Source of the DNA: Punica granatum
Lineage: Eukaryota > Streptophyta > Magnoliopsida > Myrtales > Lythraceae
Reading direction: 5' to 3'
Assembly (NCBI RefSeq): GCF_007655135.1
Contig: NC_045127.1
Coordinates: 25,896,199 to 25,960,198 of the forward strand
Length of the DNA: 64,000 bases
In this document: positions 33,217 through 44,416 of the stretch, one piece after another
How the letters are laid out: each line of letters starts with the position of its first letter
How positions within the stretch are numbered: the stretch's first letter is position 1
The notes under the pieces: generated by a model
The model's database searches: none
What the model saw: only the letters and a program-made list of their open reading frames with translations
What the model was told of the DNA's origin: nothing
Position numbers and translations under genes: made by a program

Positions 33217-34619
33217 CCTGAATTACCTAAAATCAAGTAAAAACTCAAGTTGAGACACATAAGTCCTTTCTAGACGTCCGTGCTATATCGGACCGCGCGT
33301 TTCGGGATTTGAAATTGACAAGTTTTAAAAAGGGCATTAACGTTATTTGACAACTCATCGACGCGAGTTATTAGCCCAAATTGTCATTGTGCGTGCGAAA
33401 ACGGTTCAAACGAGCCCAAAATCATCCATTTTGCCTAAAGGAATGATTTTGTGGTGTTTGGGCACGGAAGCCGATTTTGCTCGTTTCAAGCAATCAGAGC
33501 AAAGTTAGCTAATTCTGAATGCACATCTCGTGTCTGCATTCCGCATTGGTCATTTTGACGGCATTGTCAATCAGACCGAATAATTGACCAAGAAGCCGGT
33601 ATTGCCAATGTGAGGCTAGAGACATCCTAGGGGTTCGAAGCTGGATTTCTCAGAATGCTTTTTGAGTTGCTTAGATGATCTGGAGATCGCTGCGATCTCT
33701 GTTTGTTGAGAATAGACCCCGAAGGATTGAAAAATTGCATCTGAAACTCTAAAAGCACTATTATGAGGGCCTAGATGGATTGTAGAATTCCGCCTACGGA
33801 TTTCACATTGAGCCCTAGGATAAGCGGCATTGGGTTGGCCAACCATCCGGCATTAAGTTTCAGCGAAAAGGACCTCCGGTTATGAATTTACTTTGAAAAC
33901 GGTCTTTTCTGCTCTTCAGAGGTCATTCGAGAAATTAAAAGGGATATTACTGTCTGGTTTGCCCAATTGCGTATGTCTTATGTAGCTTTTGGGGCAATGC
34001 ATGGCTAACTTGGTTTGCCGATGTTCCGTCCGACCAGTCTCCAAATATGGTATTTCGTTGAAATGTATGCTTGTTCTGTCGCTAAGGAGTCATTCGAGGA
34101 GTCTATGTGACTTCCGAGGAGCAATCTGAAGAGATGCTGATGCTTTGTATAATTGCTGGATGTGATTGTATCTGACATCGGGCATTAACTTTTCTCTGGT
34201 GAACCGGCATTTTTGGACTCCCACTGAAAAGTTGTCTGTATTTATAAAATTGATCTGTATAGAGCAGATGATCTGCAAAATGTGTTTGAAGACACTTTTC
34301 ATATGTTTGGCACTGCAAGGGATTTTTGGAGTCCAATATTGATTATCTTTTGATGGTCGAGCGAACCAGCAGAAAATAGTACTGTACGTGTTGTTTTATG
34401 AAAACACTGGTTTAGATGATGTATGGGCTCCCTGTTTGCTCTGTATGTCGTTGGATGATTTTGTAAGTTCTTCTATCATGTGCTTGTTTCTATTGGCTTG
34501 AGAATGAATACCAATTTGTTGCTCTGTTGAGGCTTCTTCTATATCAATGCTCAAGTCATGGCGTGAATCGCTGTTGATAGACATTGCCTGAATTGGTGAG
34601 CCAAAATATGGTGCTGATA
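33217..34619 (-). repeat. Inverted, internally deleted Tat-like LTR fragment
   Basis: Read on the minus strand it begins TATCAGCACCATATTTTGG at 34619 (compare TGTCAGCACC) and runs toward 33217. From 33217 it matches the reverse complement of E1 LTR sequence around 10080-10230. At about 33390-33500 it jumps to the part around 7380-7460, so roughly 2.6 kb of the middle is missing. The E4 LTR ends right next to it. Confidence 0.85.
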
Positions 34620-37422
34620 GATCCGTCAACCCATGTTCCGGAGATCGGTGATGCCCCCGCTCCACCAACGACGCCCGCACCGGCGGTCTACCCTGTTAAT
34701 GTCCCCCTGCCACCACCGTCAGCCCCCACGGCAGTGCTTCTTCGGCCAGCAGCATTCCTGACTTTGGACCCGGTCATGTTTGCGCCCCTACTTGTGTTCA
34801 TGCCGATCCCAATCTACACCGCTCCTCCGCCGATGGTCTTCCCGGCATCAACGGCCTTTGCTTCAGCTCACACCACAAAATCTTTTCCCTTTCCAACTCT
34901 ACAACCGAACATAAGCCTCCCCTACTAAGCTCTACCCCCCCTAAACATTCTCTTCCTTGAATTGGGGCACGCCGACCCATGCAGCCCCCGTAGCTCCACC
35001 CACAAATTTTTCTCCGGGAAGTGGAGATTGAGCAGGAACATAGGATAAGGAGAATGGAAGAAAAATAAGAGCCCTCCAAGCAAATGAGGCCTGCCCCGAT
35101 GCCAATTATGGTGATTGGAGTCTCTTCCCGGGGCATGCAGTTGCCTTCGAAGATTAAGGTCCTACAATTCAAGAGGTACGAGGGCACAACAGACTCGAGG
35201 CACCACCTCCATTACTGCCGGGGAGGATGCTCCAATATTGGGACTATGAAGAGTTTATCGTCCACACGTTCCAGGATAGTCTGACGGGACCGGCATTTGA
35301 CTGGTTCATGACGCTAAAGGCCGCAGACATCCCTATATTGGCAGATCTCTCCCGGAGATTCATTGACCAATTCCAGTACTACACGGAAACACCCCCAACT
35401 CTCTTGGAACTGAGCATGAAGGAAATGGCATAAGGCCAAAAGTTCGAGGACTATGCCACTAAGTGGTGTGCTCAAGCCGTGAAGCACATCCCTTTGATTA
35501 GTGAGAAGCAGCAAGTCCAGCTCTTCCACTCCACCTTTAAAGGGGTCTACTACTCCCACCTGTTGGCCTACACTTCCTCATTTTACAATCTAATCGATGC
35601 CGGGAAAAAACTTGACATGGGTATCAAGCTTGGCAAAATAGAAGGCCCGGTCGGGAGAAAAGAGGAGGAGTCCTCGAAAAAGACTACAGCTGGGGCATCC
35701 TCTACGAGAAGCAAGAAGGGCAAAGAGACGTCTGTCAATACTGTCAACCTAGGGCACCAGGTTGTCAGCAGTATTCTATGAACTTCATACCTGTGCCACT
35801 GACTGCTTAGGTGAATGCTTCGCCTCCTGTGCACTACCAACAGCAATATTCGGCCCAACTGGCTTATTAATCGGCCTCGCCGGCCATCCTACTACCGCCG
35901 ACCCTGCAGTAAATTGTCCATCGTTATGCCCTTACTCCTCCTCAGACACAGCAGAACAGACCCCCGGCTTAGAGAGTTCCTCAGCCGACGTAATGGGCCC
36001 CAGACCTACAGGGTCAACAAAGCTGTGCGATGCAACCCAGGCAATGTAAGCAATTCACGCCCTTGCCAGTCCCATTCTCCCATATATACCGGTAGCTCCT
36101 CGCTTGTGGCAAGATCATGCCGGAGGCGCCTAGCCAGTACTTCAACCCAACAGCGTAAGACCAGAGCAAGAGCTGTGAATTTCACCTGGGTGGTCCCGAC
36201 CATACCGTTGACAACTGCTGGAGGTTGTGGGGGAAGATCCAGGAGATGATTGAGAAGCATGAGCTCTTGTTCAATGCCATTAAGCAGCCGAACGTGTAAG
36301 TCAACTCTCTCCCTGATCATGGGTCGAGCTCGGGACCCACCATTAACATAATCAGCATTTGTGCCGTTGGAGAGGACAAGAACAGGTAGGAGGCTCCTGT
36401 CCCATTCGTAATTGAGTACATCCCAGCGGAAGCCATAGTTGGATTCACGGGGACGGGTGCCACGCCTACACCGTTCACGATCGATGTTCCCACTCGGGAA
36501 CCGTACTGAGATAGTAGGGTCCCCTGGACATACAAGGGTAGCATTAGCAACCTCGAGCAGCAATTGAGTGTCATGGGCGTGACACGGTCGGGCTGGGTGT
36601 AAGAGAACCTGGAGGCCACGAACAAGGGAAAGGCCACCGCTACTATGCTCGAAGCCGCCTCGAAAGCTGCACCAGTCCCGCAAAAAAAGGTGACACAGGA
36701 GGAAGTAGAGGCCTTCATGAAGATCATCAGGGCTAGTGAATAAAAAGTGGTAGAACAGATGGGCAAGTCCTCGGCCCACATTTCATTGCTTGCTCTACTC
36801 CTGAGCTCGGAGCCTCACAGTCACTACTAAAGGTCCTAACAGCGGCACTGGTCCCTTAGGAGATGGCTCCAGATTGAATCGAGGAGACCGTGAGCTCGAT
36901 CTTCTCTAGCAATATATCGTTCTTGGACGACGAACTTCCCTCCGAGGGGTGTAAGCACACGCGGGCGTTGCACATCATCTGCACATGCAATAACTTCATC
37001 GTCGGCCGGGTCATGAACGACATCATCTCGGCTCTCAATGTGTGCCCGATCTCCACCCTCAAATAGATGGACATGGATTTGAACTGCATTCGGCCAAGTA
37101 AAAAAGGGGTTTGAGCCTTTGACAGCTCAAGGAGGGAAGTAAATGGAGAGATCGGCCGATTGATTGATGTGGGCCCCTGCTCGTTCTGTGTCACCTTCTA
37201 GGTTCTCAACATCCCAAATGCATTCAGCCTGTTGCTCAGGAGGCTGTGGATCCATTCTGCCGGCGTCGTCCCTTCCTCGCTGCATCAAAAGCTCAAGTTC
37301 TACGTCGAAAACAAGCTCATCACTGTCAACGGTGAAGAGGACTACACGATTTATAAGGAGACGGCCGTTTCGTACATCAGCATCGGGGACGATCAGAACC
37401 TCCCCTTTCACTCTTTCGAGAC
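34620..37422 (+). pseudogene. Fossil gag and protease region of a Tat-like element
   Basis: Starts with a Pro/Ala-rich gag N-terminus (34620-34925). The capsid core follows (about 35100-35760, with YEGT, DSRHH, QYWDYEEF, DWFMTLKA and FHSTFKG type blocks), then a CxxxH-like segment (about 36150-36220), then a region leading to an aspartic-protease-like domain (about 36840-37422, ending in a LLRRLWIHSAG and EDYTIYKETAV context). It carries many stops and frame changes: at least one TAA inside the capsid core (35431-35433) and others every few hundred bases. It breaks off in the protease domain where LTR X begins. It is the only gag/pol of the Tat-like group in this window and shows what an autonomous relative encoded. 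Confidence 0.82.
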
Positions 37423-39193
37423 TGTCAGCACCCCATTTTGGCTCACTGGTTCATACAATGCGTATCAGCCACAATTCAGGCCATGACTTGAGTATTCATA
37501 TAGAAGAAAGATCGACAGAGTAACAAATCATTAATCATCCTCAAGTCAACAAAACTAAGTAGATGACAGAGGCAGGCAATAGAAGAATTTTCTTGGTCAT
37601 CAAGAGCTAACAGGAAAAACAGAAAGTCAAACAATCCCCAAAACATGCTTTTTCAGAATACAACTCATATAGTGCTATTTTTCGCTGGTTCGCTCGACCA
37701 TCAGAAAATAGTCAATATTGGACTCCAAAAATCTCTTACAGTGCCAAACAGATGAAAAGTGTCTTCAAACACATTTTGCAGATTATCTGCTCTATATAGA
37801 GCAATTTTCTAAATACAGACAAATTTTTAGTGGAAGTCCAGAAACGCCGGTTCATTAGAGAAAAGTTATTGCTTAACGTCAAACACAGCCATGTCCCACG
37901 TATATACAGAGCACGCTCATTACAGCAAATCTTCTTTTGGAAGCCATGCAGACTCCCCGAATGACTCCCAAACGATAGAACAAGCATACCTTTCATTAGG
38001 AATGCATAACCGGAGAATGGTTTGATGAAACATCGGCAAACGAAGTTGACCCTGCATTGCCCCAAAAACTACAGTAGACGGATGCAATTGGGGAAATCAG
38101 ATAGCATAGCCCTTTTCAGTTTCCCGAGTGACCTCTAAGGAGCAGAAAAGGTCGTTTTCAACGGAAATCCATATTCGGAGGTCATTTTTGCGGAAACTTG
38201 ATGCCAGACAGTTACCCTACACAGTGCTAGCCATCCCATGGCTTAATGTGGATTCATCGGACTGAACTGCACAACTCATTTAGACCTCCCGAGTAGTGCT
38301 TTAAAGGTCTTAGATTCACTTTTCTAGTCCTTAGAGGTCTGGTTTCAACAAACAGAGATCACAGTGATCTCTGGATCACCTGAAAAACTTAGAAAGCAAT
38401 CTGAGAAATCAAGTTTTGGCCTCCTAGGACGTCTTCGGCTCTACATTTGCAATACCGGCTTAAGGGTCAACTATTCATTCCAACTGACAATGCATATCAA
38501 AGTGACCAACACGAAACACATATACAAGATATGTATTTAGAAACGGTTAACTTCGCTCCGATTGTCTAAAATGAGCAAAACTGGTTTCCAAGCCTCATGA
38601 CCACCCGAGACATTTTCTCAATGAAAATGGCAATCTTGGGCCCATTTGAATCATTTTCTCGTGCACATCGCCGATTTGACGTTCAATTTTAACCACGGGC
38701 TTCGAACGCACGACCAATTGAGACCCAAACTTCCTCTCGGTTTTTCCTCTTGGGCCGTGGGACCCACGGGTTGCCCAAGGGCAGCCGCCCCTTTGCCCAA
38801 ATTCCATCTCTTGCTCTCTTGCTCTCTTAGCCCAAAATATTCAAGGGAAGTTGAAGACAACACTCCAACTTCAAATCCATCACCATTAATGCTCTTGGCT
38901 CATCCTCATGAAGAATGCATGGAGGAGATTCATCCTCATCCTCCCCTAATCAACCGACTTTTGCTAAGGATGCTCACTAATTGCACTTTGTTGTCCTTAA
39001 TTGCTAATTAGCTTTGCCTATATATTGCTCAAAAGTCATTGAGCTAATGACTTTTGGCTCTTGCACACTCTCTCTTGTTTTCTCCTTCTAGGAAATGCTC
39101 TCAATTCCCTAGCAACCAACAGACATTGATCAGCTCTAGAAACCAAAAACCAAGCCAAAAAAACACGTAAGACTTAAGTAGGAAGACGGTGAT
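37423..39193 (+). repeat. LTR X, 5' part of a Tat-like LTR inserted in the fossil pol
   Basis: Starts TGTCAGCACCCCATTTTGG right inside the fossil protease frame and follows the E1/E3 LTR for about 1.77 kb, with a TATA box at 39019. It breaks at 39194 where E3 begins. Whether it was a solo LTR or a whole element cannot be told here. Confidence 0.87.
39019..39026 (+). promoter_or_regulatory. Putative TATA box of LTR X
   Basis: TATATATT followed by CTCTCTCTTG about 50 bp later, at the position equivalent to the TATA boxes of E1 and E3. Confidence 0.5.
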
Positions 39194-40726
39194 TGTGAGC
39201 ACCCCATTTTGGTCCATCAAGCAAGCAAGGCTCATCGACAACATACAATGCTATGACTCGAGTGTCGATACAGTTGAAGGGCTCAACAGAGCAAGAAAAT
39301 CACTATTCACCTCAAGTCAACAAAATTGAGCAAATGACATATGCACATGACAAAAGAATGGCCTTGGTCATCAGAAGCTAACAGAGTGACCAGAGAGCTC
39401 AACAACATCCAAAACCGACATTTCCAAAGTTCACACGAACAATCCTATTTTCCGATAGTTCACTTAACCATCAGAAGATAGCCAATATTGGACTCCAAAA
39501 ATCCACACCAGTACCAAACAGATGAAAAGTGTCTTCAAAAGCATTTTGTAAATCATCTGCTCTATACAGAATAACTTTCTGTATACAGATAACTTTTCAG
39601 TGGAAGTCCAAAAATGCCGGTTTCCTAGAGAAAAGTTAATTCCAAATGTCAGAATCGGCCATGCACCACAAGCACACAGAGCATGAACCATGCTTCAGAT
39701 TGTCTCTTGGAAGCCGCACAGACGCTTCAAATGACTTATGAGTGACAAAACAGGCGTATCCCTCTTCGGAAAAGCATAACCGAAGACTGGTCTGACGAAA
39801 TTACGGCAAACAAAGTTCATACTGCATTGCCTTGAAAACTCTAGCGGACATTCGCAATTGGGCAAAATAGACAGCAAAACCCTTTTCAGTTTCCCGAGTA
39901 ACCTCCGAGGAGCAGAAATGGCCATTTTCAGTGGAAATGCATATTCGGAGGTCCTTTTTACGGAAACTTGACGCCGGATGTCTACCCTACACAGTGCTAG
40001 CCCTCTCAAGGCTCAACGTGGAATCGTCGGAATGAATCACACAACTCATCTAGACCTCTCGGGCAGTGCTTTAGAGGTCTCAGATGCATTTCTCAAGTCC
40101 TTAGAGGTCCGATCTCGACAAACAGAGATTACAGTGATCTCCGGAGCGCCCAACCAACTCAGAAAGCATTCTGAGAAATCCAGTTTCGGCCTCGTAGGAC
40201 ATCTCCGGCTCCACGTTTGCTATACTGGCTTAAGGGACAATTGTTCACGTTGTCTAACAATTTATGTCAAAATGGCCAACGTGAGATGCAGACACAAGAC
40301 ATGCTGTCAGAAGCGAACAACTTCGCTCTGGTTACCTACAATGAGCAAACACGGCTTCTGAGCCTCATATGGACCCGGGGCATTTCTCCACGAATGTGCG
40401 ACCTATCGAGACCCGAGCTTTCTCCTATTTTTCCTCATGGGCCGTGGGACCCACGAGCTGCCCAAGATGAGCCGCCCCTTGCCCCAAAAATTTCGGCTTC
40501 TTCTTCTTCAATACAAGAAGCAAACTTGCACTCTAAGCCCAAAATATCCTTAGTCTTTCACTTCAACACTCAAGCCATCAACTCCATCTCCATTAATGCA
40601 TTTTGGCTCATCTTCATCAAGATTGCAGGGTCCACATTCATCCTCATCCTCATTAGGCAAACCGAAATTTGCTAAGCATGGAGGTTAAGGGCACTTGCTT
40701 TCACTAATTGTATCATTAACTTTGCC

Positions 40727-40734
40727 TATAAATT
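40727..40734 (+). promoter_or_regulatory. Putative TATA box of E3 5' LTR
   Basis: TATAAATT, followed by TTGCACACTCTCTCC about 40 bp downstream. Identical in the 3' LTR at 63867-63874. Confidence 0.55.
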
Positions 40735-41096
40735 GCCCAAAAGTGATTAAGCTAATCACTTCTCTTCTTGCACACTCTCTCCAAGCTTTCTCCCTCTAAG
40801 AATCCTCTCAAACTCCATAGCCAAGAACACCCAAGAACCAGCAAGCTTCAGCATTTAGAAGGCCAAAGAGAAAACCCGAAAAAAATCAAAAGAGAGCCTT
40901 GAGTTCTTAAGTCGGAAACCAATGTTCATCATCCCGACTTAAGTTCAAAATTTCTCAAACTCCATATCCCACTCATTTTGGACCCATGGAGTTCATTGGT
41001 GAATTTGGTTTTTCCATTTGAAGTCTTTAAATTATTGTTGAAGTCTTTAAATTATTGTTTTAGGTCATTTGGAGGATTTCGGGTGTAAACGGTGCT

Positions 41097-41137
41097 CTCG
41101 GGTGAATAGTACCCGAGCGCCCCGCGCGCCAACGCGC
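41097..41137 (+). repeat. Two adjacent perfect hairpins in E3 LTR
   Basis: CTCGGGT (41097-41103) pairs with ACCCGAG (41111-41117); GCGCG (41124-41128) pairs with CGCGC (41133-41137). They start 370 bp after the TATA box; the E4 module starts 368 bp after its TATA box. Confidence 0.6.
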
Positions 41138-41159
41138 CTGCCAGCCGTGCTCCCATGCA

Positions 41160-41352
41160 TGTTCCCACGTTCGTACGTCTAGCACGTCCCTTTGGCTTGC
41201 ATGCACATGCACGTCCACGTGCCCTCGACGTCCACACGTCCGTGCTAACACCCTGGCCTTGCTGAGACCTCTCCCGTGCATGCCCGTGCCTTCTCACGTC
41301 CATCCATGCGTTGTATCTCACCCGAACGTGTACTTCGTCCATCCCGAACGTT
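41160..41352 (+). promoter_or_regulatory. Cluster of ACGT words in E3 LTR
   Basis: About ten ACGT cores in about 190 bp, including one CACGTG G-box near 41217. ACGT is the core of plant bZIP/bHLH sites. It lies downstream of the putative start, so it could be an intragenic regulator or merely a repeat effect. Confidence 0.4.
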
Positions 41353-42971
41353 CATCCAAGGATTCTACCGAGTCACGCGACTCTCAAACACTTCCCCGAC
41401 TCTTTCCTCGTATCCCAAGGCTAGGTAAAACATTCTTGACTTAGAGGAGTTAGGGTTTTTCATATTTTTGCATGGCTATGGAGTAACATGGCGTTTTATG
41501 CATGTTTAACTTGCAAGACTTAATTTTTATGCACTTTCATGTTATGTTATGCATTTTTACTACTTTATAACTTGCTAGCATGGTGGAAAAAGGTTTGGAT
41601 CGTCGTTCGGAAGACCATCCCGACCCGGAAATGGCAAGCAAACTCTCGGCCAAGTCTCTAAATGGGATGGCCGAGACTTAACCTGCTCTTTTCGGGTTAA
41701 GATTGATCTCCTTAACCCGATCCAGGTTAGTTTCCGAGTTTATTTTTATTATTCCCGCATGCATGAAGCCGGTGTTATTTTATCGATTCCTTAAATAACA
41801 TGTTTGTGAATATTTACATGTTTAAATGCATTATTCAAATCATGGTAATGCCGACTTTTGTTAAAAACGTGTTATTCATCATGTTTGATGCTTGAGCATG
41901 CGAAAAATAATTAAACCGGGGCAAGGAAATCATTTGTGATTCGAATTGAGCCATGAGAGCATTCGGCCATCATTGTGAGGGAAGACGAGAGCTTCTTGGT
42001 CTTTCTTGGATCAAGAATGATTTCCTTATCTCAAGTTTAGTTCGTTTCTCGGATTGCGTGAAATTGTAATTTCGATTTCTTCACAAATCTCGCGTCCAAA
42101 CATCGTCTTAAAACTTTAGTTTTTAAGCAAACATGCATGGATTCGTGTATCAAGGACTCATTCGGATCCATTCGGTTATAAGGGTACTGTCGGTTATTTG
42201 ACCGAATTATCCTTGATCATTATGGAATCGTTTTTGGTCACCAAATCACGAATCGTTTTCATAATTAATGCATTCGGCAACAACCTTAAGCATTAATTCC
42301 ACGAACGGGTTAATCAAGACGTTCACACGGTTAATCCATTCAATCTTAAACAAACTTTGCATGAATTGGACATTAATTTGTAACTCGTGTCGACGAATTA
42401 CAAAATGGTGTTAATGCCCTTTTCAAAACCCTCATACTTTCAAATCTGTATTGTGTTGCTCTCCTTTTCTGAAAATAAATTTTCAAATGAAGGGCAAGAA
42501 CATCATTTTTGTGATTTGGCGACTTCCTAGCATGGTTTAGGATGTTAGTTGGGTATTCTGTATCAAAATACAATTACTTGACTAATCATTTCACTCGATC
42601 TAACCAAATGCTAGAAAATGGTTAGGAGGAACTCTAGGTTCCAAATCTAGAGTTAAAACGCAAGTTTGGATGAATATAGTGTAACTTCATTGTCACAACA
42701 CCGAATCACTGTAAAGGCAATCCACACACACGAAACCTGACTACAGACACCCGATATGTTAGGTTTTCCAATCAAAGCTGAATGCTAAAACATTGGCACG
42801 AGCTTGTTTGTATAGGGTAGGATTTGCATGCCAAAATACCCCGGATTAACAATTTGTTAAAACACATACACTTGACAATAACAAACACCTTATCTGTTAT
42901 TAACATGTTGTGTGTGATCTTTCTGCACTTGTTTGTTATGCAGGTCGAGCCTGATCCCTAGGCCGAATAAT

Positions 42972-43032
42972 ATTAGGGTTCAATGCCCTAATCATCGATC
43001 ACAGGGTCCAACACCCTAATTCTCACTCACAG
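42972..43032 (+). repeat. GGGTYCAAC hairpins in E3 LTR
   Basis: ATTAGGG/CCCTAAT at 42972-42992 and AGGGT/ACCCT at 43003-43017. The third unit (AGTGTTCAACGCCCT) has lost a G and pairs poorly. Confidence 0.65.
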
Positions 43033-43813
43033 TGTTCAACGCCCTATTCATTGAGAGCCCACTGAATTGCATGTTTCGGTTATTTCCTAAACTCACGGTG
43101 AGTCGAGCGGAATATTAATCGAAAGCTAACCGAATGTGATTCAATCATTTGTAATTTGTAATTTATTGTATTTATTCTGAGAGCACATTGTAAGGGTTTA
43201 TTTATACATTCGTTATTGTAAGAATCCCATTCAGTAAGCGAACAGTTCGAGAGTCGAATTAATCGAATCAATTCAACGTTTGCTCGTAGGAAAGTAAACC
43301 TCAAAACCTCGCGGTTTCGGTTCACGCAGGGAGTCAACTGTTATGGTGCGATGAACTGTAACGAAAGATAGTGAACCCACTCCCCGACATGCAGGCTTAC
43401 TTTTCTCTCGGCTTCTTAATCGACATCGTTTAACTTACTGAATTTACGGTGTCAAAACGAGTGAATCGAGTGCACCCTAATTCATGCGGTAAATAAAATA
43501 AAAATGCAAGCCTAGCAAACCAGAGTACCGAAAAGGCGTGCGGGATATAGGCTCGCACGTAATGTGAACCCCCGAATTCAGACTTTCAAGTTCTAAATAG
43601 ACCAATGCCTTGACAACAACTAGGTGTTCCATACCCCTAGACCTAGGTGTTCCACCCTCGTCCTCCGGATCGTAAAATGATAAGTGGCGACTCCTCCTCA
43701 CGCGTGTCCGTCATGCGTCCCTACGGGAAGGTGGAACGATCAGTCAAGCCGCGCGATTTCAGGCCGCGCGCATGTGGGCCCCGACGAGAGTCCACATTCG
43801 GGTCCGTACAGCT

Positions 43814-43832
43814 TGGCGACTCCACTTGGGAC
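43814..43832 (+). other. Primer binding site of E3, tRNA-Arg type
   Basis: TGGCGACTCCACTTGGGAC, 3 bp after the LTR end, one mismatch from the E1 PBS. Confidence 0.83.
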
Positions 43833-43963
43833 ATACTTAGTGGGTTCAGGCTCGATCCGTTTGCTTTGCTTGCATGTTTATTTGTCGCTTTCTGTACATT
43901 TATTTTATGTACATTTACTTTTCTACACTTGCATCACATCATTCTAGAGGATTTAGGTACCAA

Positions 43964-43985
43964 ATGCCCGAAATCCCACGGGCAT
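43964..43985 (+). promoter_or_regulatory. Leader hairpin 1 of E3
   Basis: ATGCCCG (43964-43970) pairs perfectly with CGGGCAT (43979-43985) around AAATCCCA. Equivalent to 11991-12007 in E1 with different arms and the same loop end. Confidence 0.62.
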
Positions 43986-44076
43986 CAATCTAGGAAGCTA
44001 GGTTAGTCAGAGGTTCCGAGTAAGGGAATGGATCGAGTCGGCTCTGCCACCGAACCGGCCCCCAAAGATCCTCGCT

Positions 44077-44106
44077 CGATTTCAAGGAATTGACGCCCTT
44101 GAATCG
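44077..44106 (+). promoter_or_regulatory. Leader hairpin 2 of E3
   Basis: CGATTTCAAGG (44077-44087) pairs with CCTTGAATCG (44097-44106) with one bulge; loop AATTGACGC. Same as 12096-12129 in E1. Confidence 0.6.
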
Positions 44107-44416
44107 GGAGCCCCCATCCCTAGTTAGTGGTTTTCCCAGTAGAACACTGAAACCATGCATAAACAGGGACTGTCATGTTGGACCGAAATAACTTTCATGC
44201 CGTCAACCGACCCAAAAGTTGAGTCTTTGAGTCGGCTCGTAGTTTTCTTTTCAGGCGAGCCTTTTGTTGTTTTCACTGAATGAGTGTTGTACAATGTAAA
44301 GAACTCGTGTTATAGTTTATTTCCCTGCATCTGCATGTTTCTTTTCAAAACAAACTAGGACATTGCATCAGTTTGTTTATAAACATTAAACCAACATCTT
44401 TTCCATTTAGGTAAGA

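Larger units (their letters stand above)
39194..43810 (+). repeat. E3 5' LTR (4.6 kb)
   Basis: Starts TGTGAGCACC (TGTCAG in the 3' copy) and ends GGTCCGTACA. It is collinear with the E1 LTR except for the segment about 41050-41400, which is different and rich in ACGT words. No ORF in it is supported. Confidence 0.93.
43833..44416 (+). other. E3 leader between PBS and ORF1
   Basis: About 580 bp, alignable with the E1 leader, without ORF. It contains the two hairpins listed next. Confidence 0.72.

Noticed and set aside
34584..34619. Start codon of the fossil gag at 34584
   Set aside because: The first codons lie in the inverted LTR; the gag similarity begins only after 34620.
36006..36779. 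257-codon minus-strand frame
   Set aside because: Lies antisense to the fossil gag-protease region, which explains the sequence; the protein has no recognisable domain.
39181..39198. Target duplication of E3 (for example GGTGA/GTGAT)
   Set aside because: Only the left side is in the window, so it cannot be verified.
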